64,000 nt of DNA, taken from the NCBI GenBank assembly GCA_014376805.1, contig JACMQU010000031.1, positions 41,550 to 105,549 on the forward strand, written 5' to 3'. A program made the translations under genes and the position numbers. The notes under the pieces are model-generated. The model was not told the DNA's origin and did not search any database. It saw only the letters and a list, made by a program, of their open reading frames with translations. Below are positions 50,795 to 60,998 of this stretch, piece by piece (the stretch's first letter is position 1; each line of letters begins with the position of its first letter). Source of the stretch: Bacteroidia bacterium (GTDB lineage Bacteria; Bacteroidota; Bacteroidia; UKL13-3).

Positions 50795-52480
50795 CTAAAC
50801 TGTTAGAAAACTATCATTTTGTTCAAGGTGAGTTTTATCTACAATAGATTTTATTACTATATCCAGTTCTTTTGCCGAGAGTAAAATATAATTTAAAACC
50901 TCCGTTGTACTTTCTGTTTCAATGGGTTCATTTTCGAGTATCTGAATAAGGCCCATAATTCGGGCTAGTGGGGCTCTAACTACATGCGATTGAAACCAGG
51001 CAATTTCTTTCAACCTTGCATTCTGTTCTTCAATAGCCTCTACATACTTTTTGCGATCCGTGATATCACGACAAACATTAAACAGAATTTTCTTACCGTC
51101 AATATCAATTACATTTAAACTTATCTGTGCAAAAAGCAACGATCCATCCTTTCTTAAAAAACTAGTCTCAAATGTTTCACTCTTTGGAGGCAGGCAGGGG
51201 AATGATGCTTTTAATTTTTCGGGTGTGTTATATACAGGATCCCAATCAAAAACATGCAGGCCCAAAACAGATGAAGCATCCTTATATCCAAGCATTTCAG
51301 CAAATGCCTTATTGGCTTCAACAACCATTCTGTCTTCATTTAAAAGCATTACCCCATCTTTTGCCTGATCAAATAAAATCCTTCTTCTGATATATTCTTC
51401 CTCTAATGCTTTCCTGCTGTTTTTTATGGTTTCCCTGGCTGCTATAATGTCCGTTGCATCTCTGCCAATGCAATACATAATCTTTTCAGTCTCATCCCAA
51501 CTTGATGACCATATCATGGAAACAATCGACCCGTTTTTACGTACATACTCATTTTCAAAATTTGTGGATACAGCGCCACTTTTTGTTTTTAAATAAGCTT
51601 CATTTGATCTTGCTTTGTCTGCTTCTGCTACCAGATCGATATTTTTTTTCCTGTTAAGTTCTTCCGGCGCATAACCCCAAATATTTTTGGATGCAGCACT
51701 TACCTGAATAAAGCATCCTTCTTCGTCAATTGTGCAAATAACATCCAGTGATTGATCCATTATTTTCTGTAGTTGTTCGCGACTGTGCTTTATTTCTTCT
51801 GTGCGTTCTTTTACTTTTTCTTCAAGCTCCTTATTAAATTGTTTTAACACCGCTTCTTTTTGAACTCGTAAAAGACTGTAACGCAAAAAAATCAGTGAAA
51901 TGCTGGTGAGCAAAACGATTAATACAAGCAATAAAAAAATGATGCGGTTAAATTTATTAATACTATTAAATTTAGTTACCTGCAATTGAAATAATATTTT
52001 ATTTTCCTCCTCTTTAATACTATTGATAATATTTCTGATCTGATCCATGTAAAATTTACCGAGTTTGATGTGCGTGTGAATATCTATTGATTGCCGGCGT
52101 GTATTTTGAATAGCTTTTATAGCCAACATCGTTCTAACGCGAATTAACTCTCCAAGCGTATCAATTTTTGCCTGTTGGGAAGGGTTATCTTCAGTAAGTA
52201 ATTTTAGCCTTTTTATATTACCCGCAATCATACCATTGGAATGCGTAAACTGTTCCAAAAAATCATAGTTCCGGGTAATAATAAAACTATGATCTCCTGA
52301 TTCAATATCATTAAGGTTGGAAAGAACCTGGTCTGATTGTGCAAGCACCTGATGAGTATGTTCAACCCAATAACTCGTATTCCTGAAAGTGTTGTTATTA
52401 CGGTATGCAACAACTCCAACTATGGTTAAAGTCAGAATCAGGAAAAAGAATACGATGATCATTTTTCTTTCAAAAGACAT
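50795..52480 (-). CDS. CHASE3-like membrane sensor with two PAS domains, ending in a lone HisKA/DHp-like segment (no HATPase)
   Basis: N-term TM + CHASE3-like helices (VLSNLNDIESGDHSFIITRNYDFLEQF), second TM LLVLIVLLTSISLIFL; PAS IMDQSLDVICTIDEEGCFIQVS and LFDQAKDGVMLLNEDRMVVEAN; tail LKEIAWFQSHVVRAPLARIMGLIQILE...VIKSIVDKT. Confidence 0.88.
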   Translation of the reverse strand: MSFERKMIIVFFFLILTLTIVGVVAYRNNNTFRNTSYWVEHTHQVLAQSDQVLSNLNDIESGDHSFIITRNYDFLEQFTHSNGMIAGNIKRLKLLTEDNPSQQAKIDTLGELIRVRTMLAIKAIQNTRRQSIDIHTHIKLGKFYMDQIRNIINSIKEEENKILFQLQVTKFNSINKFNRIIFLLLVLIVLLTSISLIFLRYSLLRVQKEAVLKQFNKELEEKVKERTEEIKHSREQLQKIMDQSLDVICTIDEEGCFIQVSAASKNIWGYAPEELNRKKNIDLVAEADKARSNEAYLKTKSGAVSTNFENEYVRKNGSIVSMIWSSSWDETEKIMYCIGRDATDIIAARETIKNSRKALEEEYIRRRILFDQAKDGVMLLNEDRMVVEANKAFAEMLGYKDASSVLGLHVFDWDPVYNTPEKLKASFPCLPPKSETFETSFLRKDGSLLFAQISLNVIDIDGKKILFNVCRDITDRKKYVEAIEEQNARLKEIAWFQSHVVRAPLARIMGLIQILENEPIETESTTEVLNYILLSAKELDIVIKSIVDKTHLEQNDSFLTV

Positions 52481-52682
52481 ATTTATTTCACTTGTGTTTT
52501 TTGTTACCGTATGAATGTAAAACTAGCTTTTTAACTGAAAAAGATAGTTCCTGACAATTCATTTTATCAACAATGATAATGGATACTTTGTAATATAAAT
52601 AGAAATTTCACCCGATTAATGTTAATTAACATCAATTAAGATATATTTAAAACTATATGCTAGTAACTTGGTTCAGTAATAT

Positions 52683-53990
52683 ATGCCTGAAAACAATGTA
52701 ATGTTTTGGTTCAGAAGAGACCTTCGTTTAAATGATAACGCCGGCTTGTACCAAGCTCTAAAAAATGGTTCGGTGATACCCGTTTTTATTTTCGACTCCG
52801 ATATTTTAGAAATGTTTGACAACCGTTCTGATGAGCGTGTTATGTTTATATATCAACAGTTGGAAAATATTAAAAGAGAGCTTCAGTTATTAGGTTCAGA
52901 CTTATTGGTTTTATATGGAAAGCCGCATGAGGTATGGGAAATTTTATTAGAACAATATAAAATAAAGCAGGTGTTTTGTAATCATGATTATGAACCTGAA
53001 GCAATTGCGCGAGATCAGGTAATTACCGACTTGTTAGAGCGCAAAGGGATATCATTTCATAGTTTCAAAGACCAATGCATCTTTGAAAAAAATGAAGTTA
53101 TAAAAGATGATGGGAAACCGTACACCGTTTTTACTCCGTATTCTAAAAAATGGAAAAATAAGCTTAATACTTATTACCTGCGTTCCTACCCCAGTGAAAA
53201 ATATTTTTCCAACTTTTTTAAGGCATCAAGGTTTAGTAAACTAATAAAGTTAAAGGAGATGAACTTTATACCTGTTCCAGGTAATTATCCTGACAATATA
53301 ATATCGGATAAAATTCTTTCTGAGTACGCTGAATTAAGGAATTATCCTTCCGCAAACGGAACCACTCGCATAGGAATTCATTTAAGATTTGGAACAGTAA
53401 GTATAAGGCAGATGGCACGTAAGGCAATTAAGCTAAGTGAAACCTGGCTAAATGAATTAATCTGGAGAGATTTTTACATGCAAATCCTTTTCCATTTTCC
53501 ATATGTCGCAAAAAGTGCTTTCAGACCGGAATATAATCTTATCAAATGGCGCAATAATGAAAAAGAATTTGAAAAATGGTGCAACGGACAAACAGGCTAT
53601 CCCATAGTTGATGCAGGCATGCGTGAGCTTAATACAACAGGTTTTATGCATAACCGTTTAAGAATGGTGGTAGCAAGTTTTTTAACCAAACATCTATTAA
53701 TAGACTGGCGATGGGGCGAGGCCTATTTTGCTCAAAAACTTTTAGACTTCGACCTTAGTGCCAACAATGGAGGATGGCAATGGGCTGCGGGTTGCGGAAC
53801 AGACGCGGCACCCTATTTTAGAATTTTTAGTCCTGCCCTGCAAACAGAAAAATTTGACCCGCAAAAAACTTACATTAAAAAATGGGTTCAGGAGTACGGA
53901 ACACCTCAATATGCCAAGCCTATGGTTAATCATGAGGAGGCCAGAAAAAGATGTCTTGAGGTTTATAAACATGCCTTAGCAGCTAAATAA
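52683..53990 (+). CDS. Cryptochrome/deoxyribodipyrimidine photolyase family protein
   Basis: VMFWFRRDLRLNDNAGLYQAL; WLNELIWRDFYMQILFHFP; GQTGYPIVDAGMRELNTTGFMHNRLRMVVASFLTKHLLIDWRWGEAYFAQKLLDFDLSANNGGWQWAAGCGTDAAPYFRIFSP. Confidence 0.97.
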   Translation: MPENNVMFWFRRDLRLNDNAGLYQALKNGSVIPVFIFDSDILEMFDNRSDERVMFIYQQLENIKRELQLLGSDLLVLYGKPHEVWEILLEQYKIKQVFCNHDYEPEAIARDQVITDLLERKGISFHSFKDQCIFEKNEVIKDDGKPYTVFTPYSKKWKNKLNTYYLRSYPSEKYFSNFFKASRFSKLIKLKEMNFIPVPGNYPDNIISDKILSEYAELRNYPSANGTTRIGIHLRFGTVSIRQMARKAIKLSETWLNELIWRDFYMQILFHFPYVAKSAFRPEYNLIKWRNNEKEFEKWCNGQTGYPIVDAGMRELNTTGFMHNRLRMVVASFLTKHLLIDWRWGEAYFAQKLLDFDLSANNGGWQWAAGCGTDAAPYFRIFSPALQTEKFDPQKTYIKKWVQEYGTPQYAKPMVNHEEARKRCLEVYKHALAAK

Positions 53991-54307
53991 TGCCCATTTT
54001 GCCCATTTTTAAGCTGCTGGAAGCATCAATTTTCTCTAACAATATATTCTTATGGGTTATAAATAAACCAGCCTATAACACCCTAAAACATTTTAATGAC
54101 TATCCTGCAAATCATCAATTTAACAATATTCTGCAGATGCCTGTCACCATCCATCAGCCTAAGTTAGAAATAAAATTTCTTCGGTGCTTGCATATTTTAA
54201 AAATATCATTAGTATTGCACTATCAAATCAATTCTTCACTAACGTTTTACCGGTTCAAAGTTGATTCCAGTTGTTAGTAGAAATCAACGTTCAAATACAT
54301 TTATTAC

Positions 54308-56188
54308 ATGCACGATCAACTCTCGTTGAATGAAATGCCCGTTTCGGAGCTAAAAGAAATTGCCAAGAATTATGGCATCAACAATTTACAAGACAATAAC
54401 AAACAAACACTTGTGAAAGCAATTTTGGATTACCAGAATACCAACACAAAAGTAGCTGATGATACCGTAGCACCTAAAAAAAGAGGCAGGCCAAAGGCTT
54501 TAAAAAGCTCAGGTACTGAACCCTTGTTCAAAGAAGAGCAGACTGAAGTTGTTGCTGAACCCATTGAACCGGTTCAACAACCTAAAACCAAAAAGGTTGA
54601 AATTACACCCTCAGAAAAAATAATTGAAACAAATTACAATATTTCCAGATCAGAAGCATTTGTTCCTGTTGTAGAACCTACAGTTGATCCTGTGATAAAA
54701 CCGGCAGAAAATATACTAACAACTCCACCTGTTATTGCCGAAAATACAACACAGGAAAGAAAGGATAAATGGAGAAACGAAAGAAATGAAAGAAGTGATC
54801 GCAATAATCCTAATAACCGTCAGCAACGAAATGAGAGGCCTGAAATTGGAGGTGAAAAAAATGAATTGCGTAATGAACCAAGAAATGAACCTCGCAATGA
54901 ACCAAGAAATGAACCCCGCAATGAACCTCGGAATGAACCTCGGAATGAACCCCGCAATGAACCTCGGAATGAACCCCGCAATGAACCAAGAAATGAACCT
55001 CGGAATGAAAATCGGAATGAACCTCGGAATGAACCAAGAAACCCAAATCAGGTATCATCTCAGTATCTTGAACTCGATAGTCTTGTAAGTGCTGAAGGAG
55101 TGCTTGAAATGCTCCAGGATGGCTATGGTTTTTTACGTTCATCTGATTACAATTACATGCCATCTCCAGATGATGTTTATGTATCACCGTCGCAAATAAA
55201 ATTATTCGGACTAAAAACAGGAGATACCGTTTTAGGAACGATCAGACCACCGAAAGAAGGCGAAAAATATTTTGCACTGGTGCGTGTTGAATCCATTAAC
55301 GGACGTGTGCCTGCTGAAGTTAGAGACCGTGTTGCCTTTGAACATTTAACGCCACTCTTCCCCGACCAAAAATTGAAACTTGCTGACCATTCTTCCACCT
55401 ATTCAACCCGGATAATAGATTTACTTGTACCCATTGGTAAAGGTCAACGCGGTTTAATAGTTGCCCAACCTAAAACAGGTAAAACTATCTTATTGAAAGA
55501 TATTGCCAATGCCATCGCAAAAAATCATCCGGAGATATACCTGATTATACTGTTAATAGATGAACGTCCGGAAGAGGTAACGGATATGCAACGTAGTGTA
55601 CGTGCAGAAGTGGTGGCTTCTACTTTTGATGAGCCCGCAGAAAAGCATGTGAAGCTTGCCAATATTGTATTAGAAAAGGCAAAACGCTTAGTTGAATGCG
55701 GACATGATGTAGTGATACTGCTTGACTCTATTACACGCATGGCACGTGCCTTCAATACCGCACAGCCCGCATCCGGAAAAATCCTCTCAGGGGGTGTTGA
55801 TGCCAATGCACTTCACAAACCAAAACGTTTTTTTGGTGCTGCCCGTAAAATAGAAGATGGAGGTTCTTTAACCATTATAGCTACAGCACTTACTGATACA
55901 GGTTCAAAAATGGATGAAGTTATTTTTGAAGAGTTTAAAGGAACAGGTAATATGGAGTTACAACTTGATCGTAAATTATCAAACAAACGCATTTTCCCCG
56001 CCATAGATATTGTTGCCTCAAGCACCAGAAGAGAAGATTTATTACTTGATAAATTAACCTTGCAAAGAATCTGGGTATTGCGCAATCATCTGGCAGATAT
56101 GAACCCTGAAGAAGCAATGGATGTGGTATTGAAAAACATGCGGTCAACAAAAAGTAACGAAGAGTTTTTAGCTTCGATGAACGGATAA
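54308..56188 (+). CDS. rho: Transcription termination factor Rho with long disordered Arg/Asn-rich insertion
   Basis: Rho_N-like [23 protein letters not shown]-binding [43 protein letters not shown]; Walker [30 protein letters not shown]-loop [23 protein letters not shown]. Confidence 0.97.
   Translation: MHDQLSLNEMPVSELKEIAKNYGINNLQDNNKQTLVKAILDYQNTNTKVADDTVAPKKRGRPKALKSSGTEPLFKEEQTEVVAEPIEPVQQPKTKKVEITPSEKIIETNYNISRSEAFVPVVEPTVDPVIKPAENILTTPPVIAENTTQERKDKWRNERNERSDRNNPNNRQQRNERPEIGGEKNELRNEPRNEPRNEPRNEPRNEPRNEPRNEPRNEPRNEPRNEPRNEPRNENRNEPRNEPRNPNQVSSQYLELDSLVSAEGVLEMLQDGYGFLRSSDYNYMPSPDDVYVSPSQIKLFGLKTGDTVLGTIRPPKEGEKYFALVRVESINGRVPAEVRDRVAFEHLTPLFPDQKLKLADHSSTYSTRIIDLLVPIGKGQRGLIVAQPKTGKTILLKDIANAIAKNHPEIYLIILLIDERPEEVTDMQRSVRAEVVASTFDEPAEKHVKLANIVLEKAKRLVECGHDVVILLDSITRMARAFNTAQPASGKILSGGVDANALHKPKRFFGAARKIEDGGSLTIIATALTDTGSKMDEVIFEEFKGTGNMELQLDRKLSNKRIFPAIDIVASSTRREDLLLDKLTLQRIWVLRNHLADMNPEEAMDVVLKNMRSTKSNEEFLASMNG
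54869..55036 (+). repeat. 14-copy 12-bp tandem repeat (consensus CGNAATGAACCN / AGAAATGAACCN) coding for (RNEP)n inside rho
   Basis: Counted directly: 14 consecutive 12-nt units, 13 coding RNEP and one RNEN. Confidence 0.95.
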
Positions 56189-56232
56189 AAATAAAAACCA
56201 AAAGGTGCTCTTTTTATTATTGCCGGGATGCT

Positions 56233-57057
56233 TTATGCTTTAACAAGAACAAGCAAAGGTATGTGTGTATGAAAAGCCATATTCTTACTTAAACTGCGAT
56301 GAAATAACCGGTCGAAAAAGTTGCGGTTGTGTTTGGCCATAACCAGAAGATCAGCTTGCACACTGTCTACATAATTATTAATGGTTTCTATTATATCTCC
56401 TTTTTCCAACTTAGTGTACCGGATCTTGTTATAAGTGATCTTTTCTTTATTCTTAATGAAAAAATTATTCTCTGCGTTAAAGTATTTATCCGAATCGGAT
56501 TTTACATGCACTACATCTAAAATACAATCAAATAATTCGGCATAATAAACCAGACGTATTAAGGCTGGAAACTCGGGTTCATTATAATCTGTTGCGTAAA
56601 CGATGCGGCCAATCTCTTTATAGCTTGTATTAGCAGGCACTACCAATAATGGAACTACCGTTTTGGAAACCACAGATGCGGCATTACTACCCACCAGAAT
56701 TTCTTCAAAACCACTTGCACCCGTAGTACCCATCACAATCAGATCAATCTCATGCTTTTGTGAAAAATCACAAATTTCATCAGCTACAAATCCATACCGG
56801 CTATGCAGGGCATATTTTACTCCAGACGCATTTAATACAGATTCAAGTTTTGAAAAATTTTCCTTTGTCTGATCTTCAATTTCCTTTACAAACAACTGAT
56901 AGGTTTCTGCAGGTATGGTAGCATCTACCAAAGCAACCTGGTTTATATGTAAAATCTGCATCTCGGCATTTGCCTTTATAGCCAGACCAATACCATAGCT
57001 AAGTGCATTATCTGCTGCAGTTGAAAAGTCTGTTGGAACTAATATTTTATTTATCAT
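56233..57057 (-). CDS. Universal stress protein with two UspA domains (track ORF starts at 57084; ATG at 57057 preferred)
   Basis: MINKILVPTDFSTAADNALSYGIGLA...DLIVMGTTGASGFEEILVGSNAASVVSKTVVPLLVVP; second half ends ADLLVMAKHNRNFFDRLFHRSLSKNMAFHTHIPLLVL. Confidence 0.93.
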   Translation of the reverse strand: MINKILVPTDFSTAADNALSYGIGLAIKANAEMQILHINQVALVDATIPAETYQLFVKEIEDQTKENFSKLESVLNASGVKYALHSRYGFVADEICDFSQKHEIDLIVMGTTGASGFEEILVGSNAASVVSKTVVPLLVVPANTSYKEIGRIVYATDYNEPEFPALIRLVYYAELFDCILDVVHVKSDSDKYFNAENNFFIKNKEKITYNKIRYTKLEKGDIIETINNYVDSVQADLLVMAKHNRNFFDRLFHRSLSKNMAFHTHIPLLVLVKA

Positions 57058-57185
57058 ATATGTTGTTTCCTGATTGAATGGCAAGATAATTCAAAATCAG
57101 GAAGAAACTGATCGCATGCTTAATTTTTCTTTTTTGAAGTTGTCATCGTTTGCATAGTTATTATAATTTACTATAAAAAATGAAA

Positions 57186-57217
57186 CTGGTTGGATCATAG
57201 CTGTAGGATCCAACCAG
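57186..57217. other. 11-bp perfect inverted repeat in divergent usp/MFS intergenic region
   Basis: CTGGTTGGATC (57186-57196) / GATCCAACCAG (57207-57217), 10-nt loop; T-rich runs on both sides. Confidence 0.75.
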
Positions 57218-57373
57218 AAATTTATGTATTTTTTTTACTCTGATAGTATTACAATTTAGTTTATTCAAATCATCGGGGAGATGTTTCTACAAATATTTAA
57301 AAGTACATCTGAATATAAATTTTTGTTTTTTTAAAAGCTTATGTGTTAATTCTAAAAAATTTAAAGCCTGTAT

Positions 57374-59029
57374 ATGAGCTCAGAAAAACAACAAACGCAG
57401 CTATACACCCTGATCACCGTATTCTTTTTTTGGGGATTTATTGCCGCTTCAAATGGTGTGTTTATCCCTTTCTGTAAAATTAAATTCGGTCTCGATCAAT
57501 TTCAAAGTCAATTGATTGATTTTGCTTTCTATGGTGCCTATTATATTGGCGCATTACTCCTGTTTATATTTAGTAGCATTACTAAGAAAGACCTGCTAAA
57601 TAACTGGGGCTTTAAAAAAGGTATTATCAACGGGTTACTGATGAGTGCCATTGGAGCAGCACTCATGATTATAGCAGTTACTTACGGAAATTACTATATG
57701 ATCCTGGGTGCTTTGTTTATACTCGCCTTAGGCTTCTCTCTGCAACAAACATCTGCTAATCCCTTTGTTGCATCCATGGGCGAACCACGCAGTGCATCAA
57801 ACCGGCTCAACCTTGCAGGTGGTGTTAATTCATTTGGAACAACCCTTGGCCCCATAGTAGTTTCTCTGGCAATTTTTGGCACCATTTTTTCAAGTGATGA
57901 TAAATTAACAGAAGCAATAAAAACGGTGTCGTTAGATAAAATGAGACACTTATATGTTTTTGTTGGTGCCCTGTTTCTCGCTGCTGCTGCACTGTTCTTT
58001 TTCTCAAAAAAACTCTCCGACGGAAAAAGCGACCCTGTATTTGAACCGGCTAATAAAGCCATCATCACCCTGATAGTTATTACACTTATTTTAACAGCAA
58101 TCTTTGCTTATATATTTTCACGTTATGAAGACCCTGAATACATAAGCCGTTTTATGGAAGGCAATGAAAAAGATTTCATAGGGCTGGGTTTAACAATTAT
58201 GAGCCTGTTACTTATAGTGCTGGGTTTATTATTTGCAAATACTGCCGCACAACAAAAGCCGCAGGGCTGGGGTGCCATGAGATACCCTCAATTGGTATTA
58301 GGCATGCTTGCTATATTTACTTATGTGGGAGTTGAAGTAAGCATACAAAGTAACCTGGGCGAACTTTTAAAAACAAATGCTTTTGGTAACATATCAGGGG
58401 CAGCACTTGCGCCCTATATCTCTATGTACTGGGGAAGTTTAATGATTGGCAGATGGGCCGGTGCTATTTCTGTTTTTAACCCTTCCGGCAAGGTAAAAAA
58501 CATTTTACTTATCATTGTTCCATACCTGGCATTTGGAGTAGTAATAGGGGTTAATACAATCTCCGGACAAGATGTAAAACCATTGTATGCTTATGCTATT
58601 GTAGTAGCTATTCAGATTGCAGGATTTTTTCTGGGTAAAGATCGTCCGGCACGAACGTTAATGATTTTTTCGTTGTTAGGTATGGCAGGTATGATAACAG
58701 GTTTACTAACTTCAGGAATTGTTTCCACTTATGCGTTTATGAGTGGCGGATTGGCATGCAGCATTATGTGGCCGGTAATCTTTACTCTAGCCATATCTGG
58801 CCTTGGTAAATATACCAGCCAGGGATCTGCCTTTTTAATTATGATGATCTTAGGTGGAGGAATCATACCACCAATACAAGGTAAATTTGCGGATGTATTG
58901 GGCATTCATATTTCATATATTATACCCGTATTTTGTTTTGCTTATCTGGCCTTTTTTGCAGTACGCGCAAAATCAATTTTAAAAGCTCAGGGAATGGATG
59001 AGGATAATTATGCTTCCGTTAGGCATTAA
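57374..59029 (+). CDS. MFS sugar transporter, FucP-like
   Basis: [45 protein letters not shown]...[41 protein letters not shown]. Confidence 0.93.
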   Translation: MSSEKQQTQLYTLITVFFFWGFIAASNGVFIPFCKIKFGLDQFQSQLIDFAFYGAYYIGALLLFIFSSITKKDLLNNWGFKKGIINGLLMSAIGAALMIIAVTYGNYYMILGALFILALGFSLQQTSANPFVASMGEPRSASNRLNLAGGVNSFGTTLGPIVVSLAIFGTIFSSDDKLTEAIKTVSLDKMRHLYVFVGALFLAAAALFFFSKKLSDGKSDPVFEPANKAIITLIVITLILTAIFAYIFSRYEDPEYISRFMEGNEKDFIGLGLTIMSLLLIVLGLLFANTAAQQKPQGWGAMRYPQLVLGMLAIFTYVGVEVSIQSNLGELLKTNAFGNISGAALAPYISMYWGSLMIGRWAGAISVFNPSGKVKNILLIIVPYLAFGVVIGVNTISGQDVKPLYAYAIVVAIQIAGFFLGKDRPARTLMIFSLLGMAGMITGLLTSGIVSTYAFMSGGLACSIMWPVIFTLAISGLGKYTSQGSAFLIMMILGGGIIPPIQGKFADVLGIHISYIIPVFCFAYLAFFAVRAKSILKAQGMDEDNYASVRH

Positions 59030-59185
59030 TTGCCTTTATTTTTCAAAATATAAATTGAATTTCCCTGAATGAATATAGTTAAACCCTTGTGTAAATCATA
59101 TATCATTTCTAACGCTGTTAATTTTATATTTTTAATCTCATCACAACATTCCTTAACAGCCTATACAAGTATTTTTCTACTCAGG

Positions 59186-60238
59186 CTAAGGTTTGGAAAA
59201 ATTTACATTACTCACAAAATCTTTGTCTGTTAAGGTATTCAAAAATGCTATCAGGTCATTAATTTCTATTGGGTTCAGCCTGCCTCTTTTTTGCAAAGCA
59301 ATATTAGGATCAAGTGTGGCTGTAAGGTGAAAGTCGGAATTATAAAAGTTGATCACTTCCTTTAATGTTTTAAAGCGGCCATCATGCATGTATGGTGCTG
59401 TTAATGCTATATTACGAAGTGTAGGTGTCTTAAATTTTCCCATATCATCCGGATTAAGTGTGATTCTGTAACGACCCTCATCAGCGAACACCGAATCCAG
59501 TCCGTTATTTCTGAACTCAAAATCAGTAAAAGTACTGCCTAAAACATGGCAATGGTTACAATCACCTTTCTCTCCAATAAATAACTGCATGCCATTCCAC
59601 TCCTGTTCATCTAACTTAATTTTACCTTGCTTGTACTCATCGTATTTACTATTTGCACTTATAAGGGTGCGTTCAAACTGTGCAATAGCTTTCATTATAA
59701 GTTTGGTAGTGATACTATCTGATCCAAAAGCTTTTTTAAACATAGGCGGATAAAGGCTATGTTTTTGCAATTTTGCTATCACTTTTGTTAACGTATCATG
59801 CATTTCTATCGGATTGGTAATAGGGCCAATCACCTGATCTTCGAGTGTGGCAGCACCTCCATCCCAAAAAAATTTCTTCTCCCAGCCAAGGTTAAACAAT
59901 GCAGGTGCATTGCGGGTTCCTGTAGCTCCTGTTATACCAACACTAAACTGCAATGTGCTATCGGCAAACGCAAAATTCTGGCGATGACAGCCGGCACAAG
60001 ACAATGTATTGTTAGCAGATAATACAGGATCATAAAATAATTTCCTTCCCAATGCAACACCTTCTACTGTTAACGGATTATCTGCCGGAATAAACATAGG
60101 CGGCATGCCTGCAGGTATAATAAAATTAAAGGGAATTGGATCCCTATTTTCCAAATCCTTAATGGGCTTTTCCTTTTTACAGGAATAGACCATTATACTT
60201 GATATTAAAAATAAAAACGTAAATTTTAGTAAACGCAT
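59186..60238 (-). CDS. Di-heme cytochrome c peroxidase family protein (MauG/MbnH-like)
   Basis: Two heme motifs CAGCH and CNHCH; GRKLFYDPVLSANNTLSCAGCHRQNFAFAD; FKTPTLRNIALTAPYMHDGRFKTLKEVINFYN; lipobox-like MVYSC. Confidence 0.93.
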   Translation of the reverse strand: MRLLKFTFLFLISSIMVYSCKKEKPIKDLENRDPIPFNFIIPAGMPPMFIPADNPLTVEGVALGRKLFYDPVLSANNTLSCAGCHRQNFAFADSTLQFSVGITGATGTRNAPALFNLGWEKKFFWDGGAATLEDQVIGPITNPIEMHDTLTKVIAKLQKHSLYPPMFKKAFGSDSITTKLIMKAIAQFERTLISANSKYDEYKQGKIKLDEQEWNGMQLFIGEKGDCNHCHVLGSTFTDFEFRNNGLDSVFADEGRYRITLNPDDMGKFKTPTLRNIALTAPYMHDGRFKTLKEVINFYNSDFHLTATLDPNIALQKRGRLNPIEINDLIAFLNTLTDKDFVSNVNFSKP

Positions 60239-60242
60239 GAAC

Positions 60243-60998
60243 CTATTCTATTATTAAAATATTAAAGGATGAATTCAGGTTGTTTTTCATCCCTGCAATC
60301 CAGGTTTCATCAGCAGCAGCAGTAGACTGTCTGTCGTTATCCGTGTTAAAATCAATTGTGGCCGGATTGGTGTAAGCCTTATTTAAATTAAACCGCAGTT
60401 CTATCTTTCTTGCATTGCCATTAATACTTAAATTTATTGGAACAATAACTGGTGTTAGTGCTTTATCCGTTCCTAAATGTAAACGAAGCGGCATTGTCTG
60501 TTTACTACTATTTATAAATTGCCCTTCGTGCTTAAAAAATATATAGCCTGTATTCCACGACCAGATCATGCCATAAGAAGGATCAAGATAGCCATCCTGA
60601 ACTCCTGTATGATTTCTTGCAGAGTCTATTCCTAAATTAAACTTTGCATTTATATATTCACCTGCAGGAACATTTTTCATTGTTAATACATTTTGAGAGC
60701 TTGATCCGGCATCAATCAGGCTTACATTATTAGCTTTAAAAACTGTACCTGTTTTAGAAATCAGTTCAACATTTGAAATGTAATATTTTAACAAAGAGAC
60801 ACTATACTTATTAGATGCAGCATTGCTATAATTTAACAGCCCTAAAGCAACAGCTTGTCCATCTATAAAATTTGTAAAATTTAATTGAACCGTTGCAGTT
60901 GGTGAAGTAGAAACTTCGGTAACAGTTTGTTCCTTTTTACATGCCGCAATAAGAAGGATAAAGGTTGCAAAACCAAAAGCCAATAATTTTTTTTTCAT
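60243..60998 (-). CDS. MbnP-family lipoprotein (track ORF starts at 61052; ATG at 60998 begins the signal peptide)
   Basis: MKKKLLAFGFATFILLIAACKKE lipobox; LNFTNFIDGQAVAL...YYISNVELI; YGMIWSWNTGYIFFKHEGQF motif typical of MbnP-like proteins. Confidence 0.85.
   Translation of the reverse strand: MKKKLLAFGFATFILLIAACKKEQTVTEVSTSPTATVQLNFTNFIDGQAVALGLLNYSNAASNKYSVSLLKYYISNVELISKTGTVFKANNVSLIDAGSSSQNVLTMKNVPAGEYINAKFNLGIDSARNHTGVQDGYLDPSYGMIWSWNTGYIFFKHEGQFINSSKQTMPLRLHLGTDKALTPVIVPINLSINGNARKIELRFNLNKAYTNPATIDFNTDNDRQSTAAADETWIAGMKNNLNSSFNILIIE

Noticed and set aside
53990-54277. 95-aa ORF between photolyase and rho
   Set aside because: Begins right at the photolyase stop and has no recognisable motif; more likely rho leader/intergenic DNA.
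54869-55036. CRISPR-like short repeats
   Set aside because: Units are contiguous 12-mers with no spacers and are in frame with rho; coding tandem repeat, not CRISPR.
54735-55187. Extra ORFs over the rho repeat (117 aa [10 protein letters not shown]... on + and 125 aa [10 protein letters not shown]... on -)
   Set aside because: A 12-bp repeat without stop codons is open in several frames; these are by-products of the repeat inside a confident rho frame.
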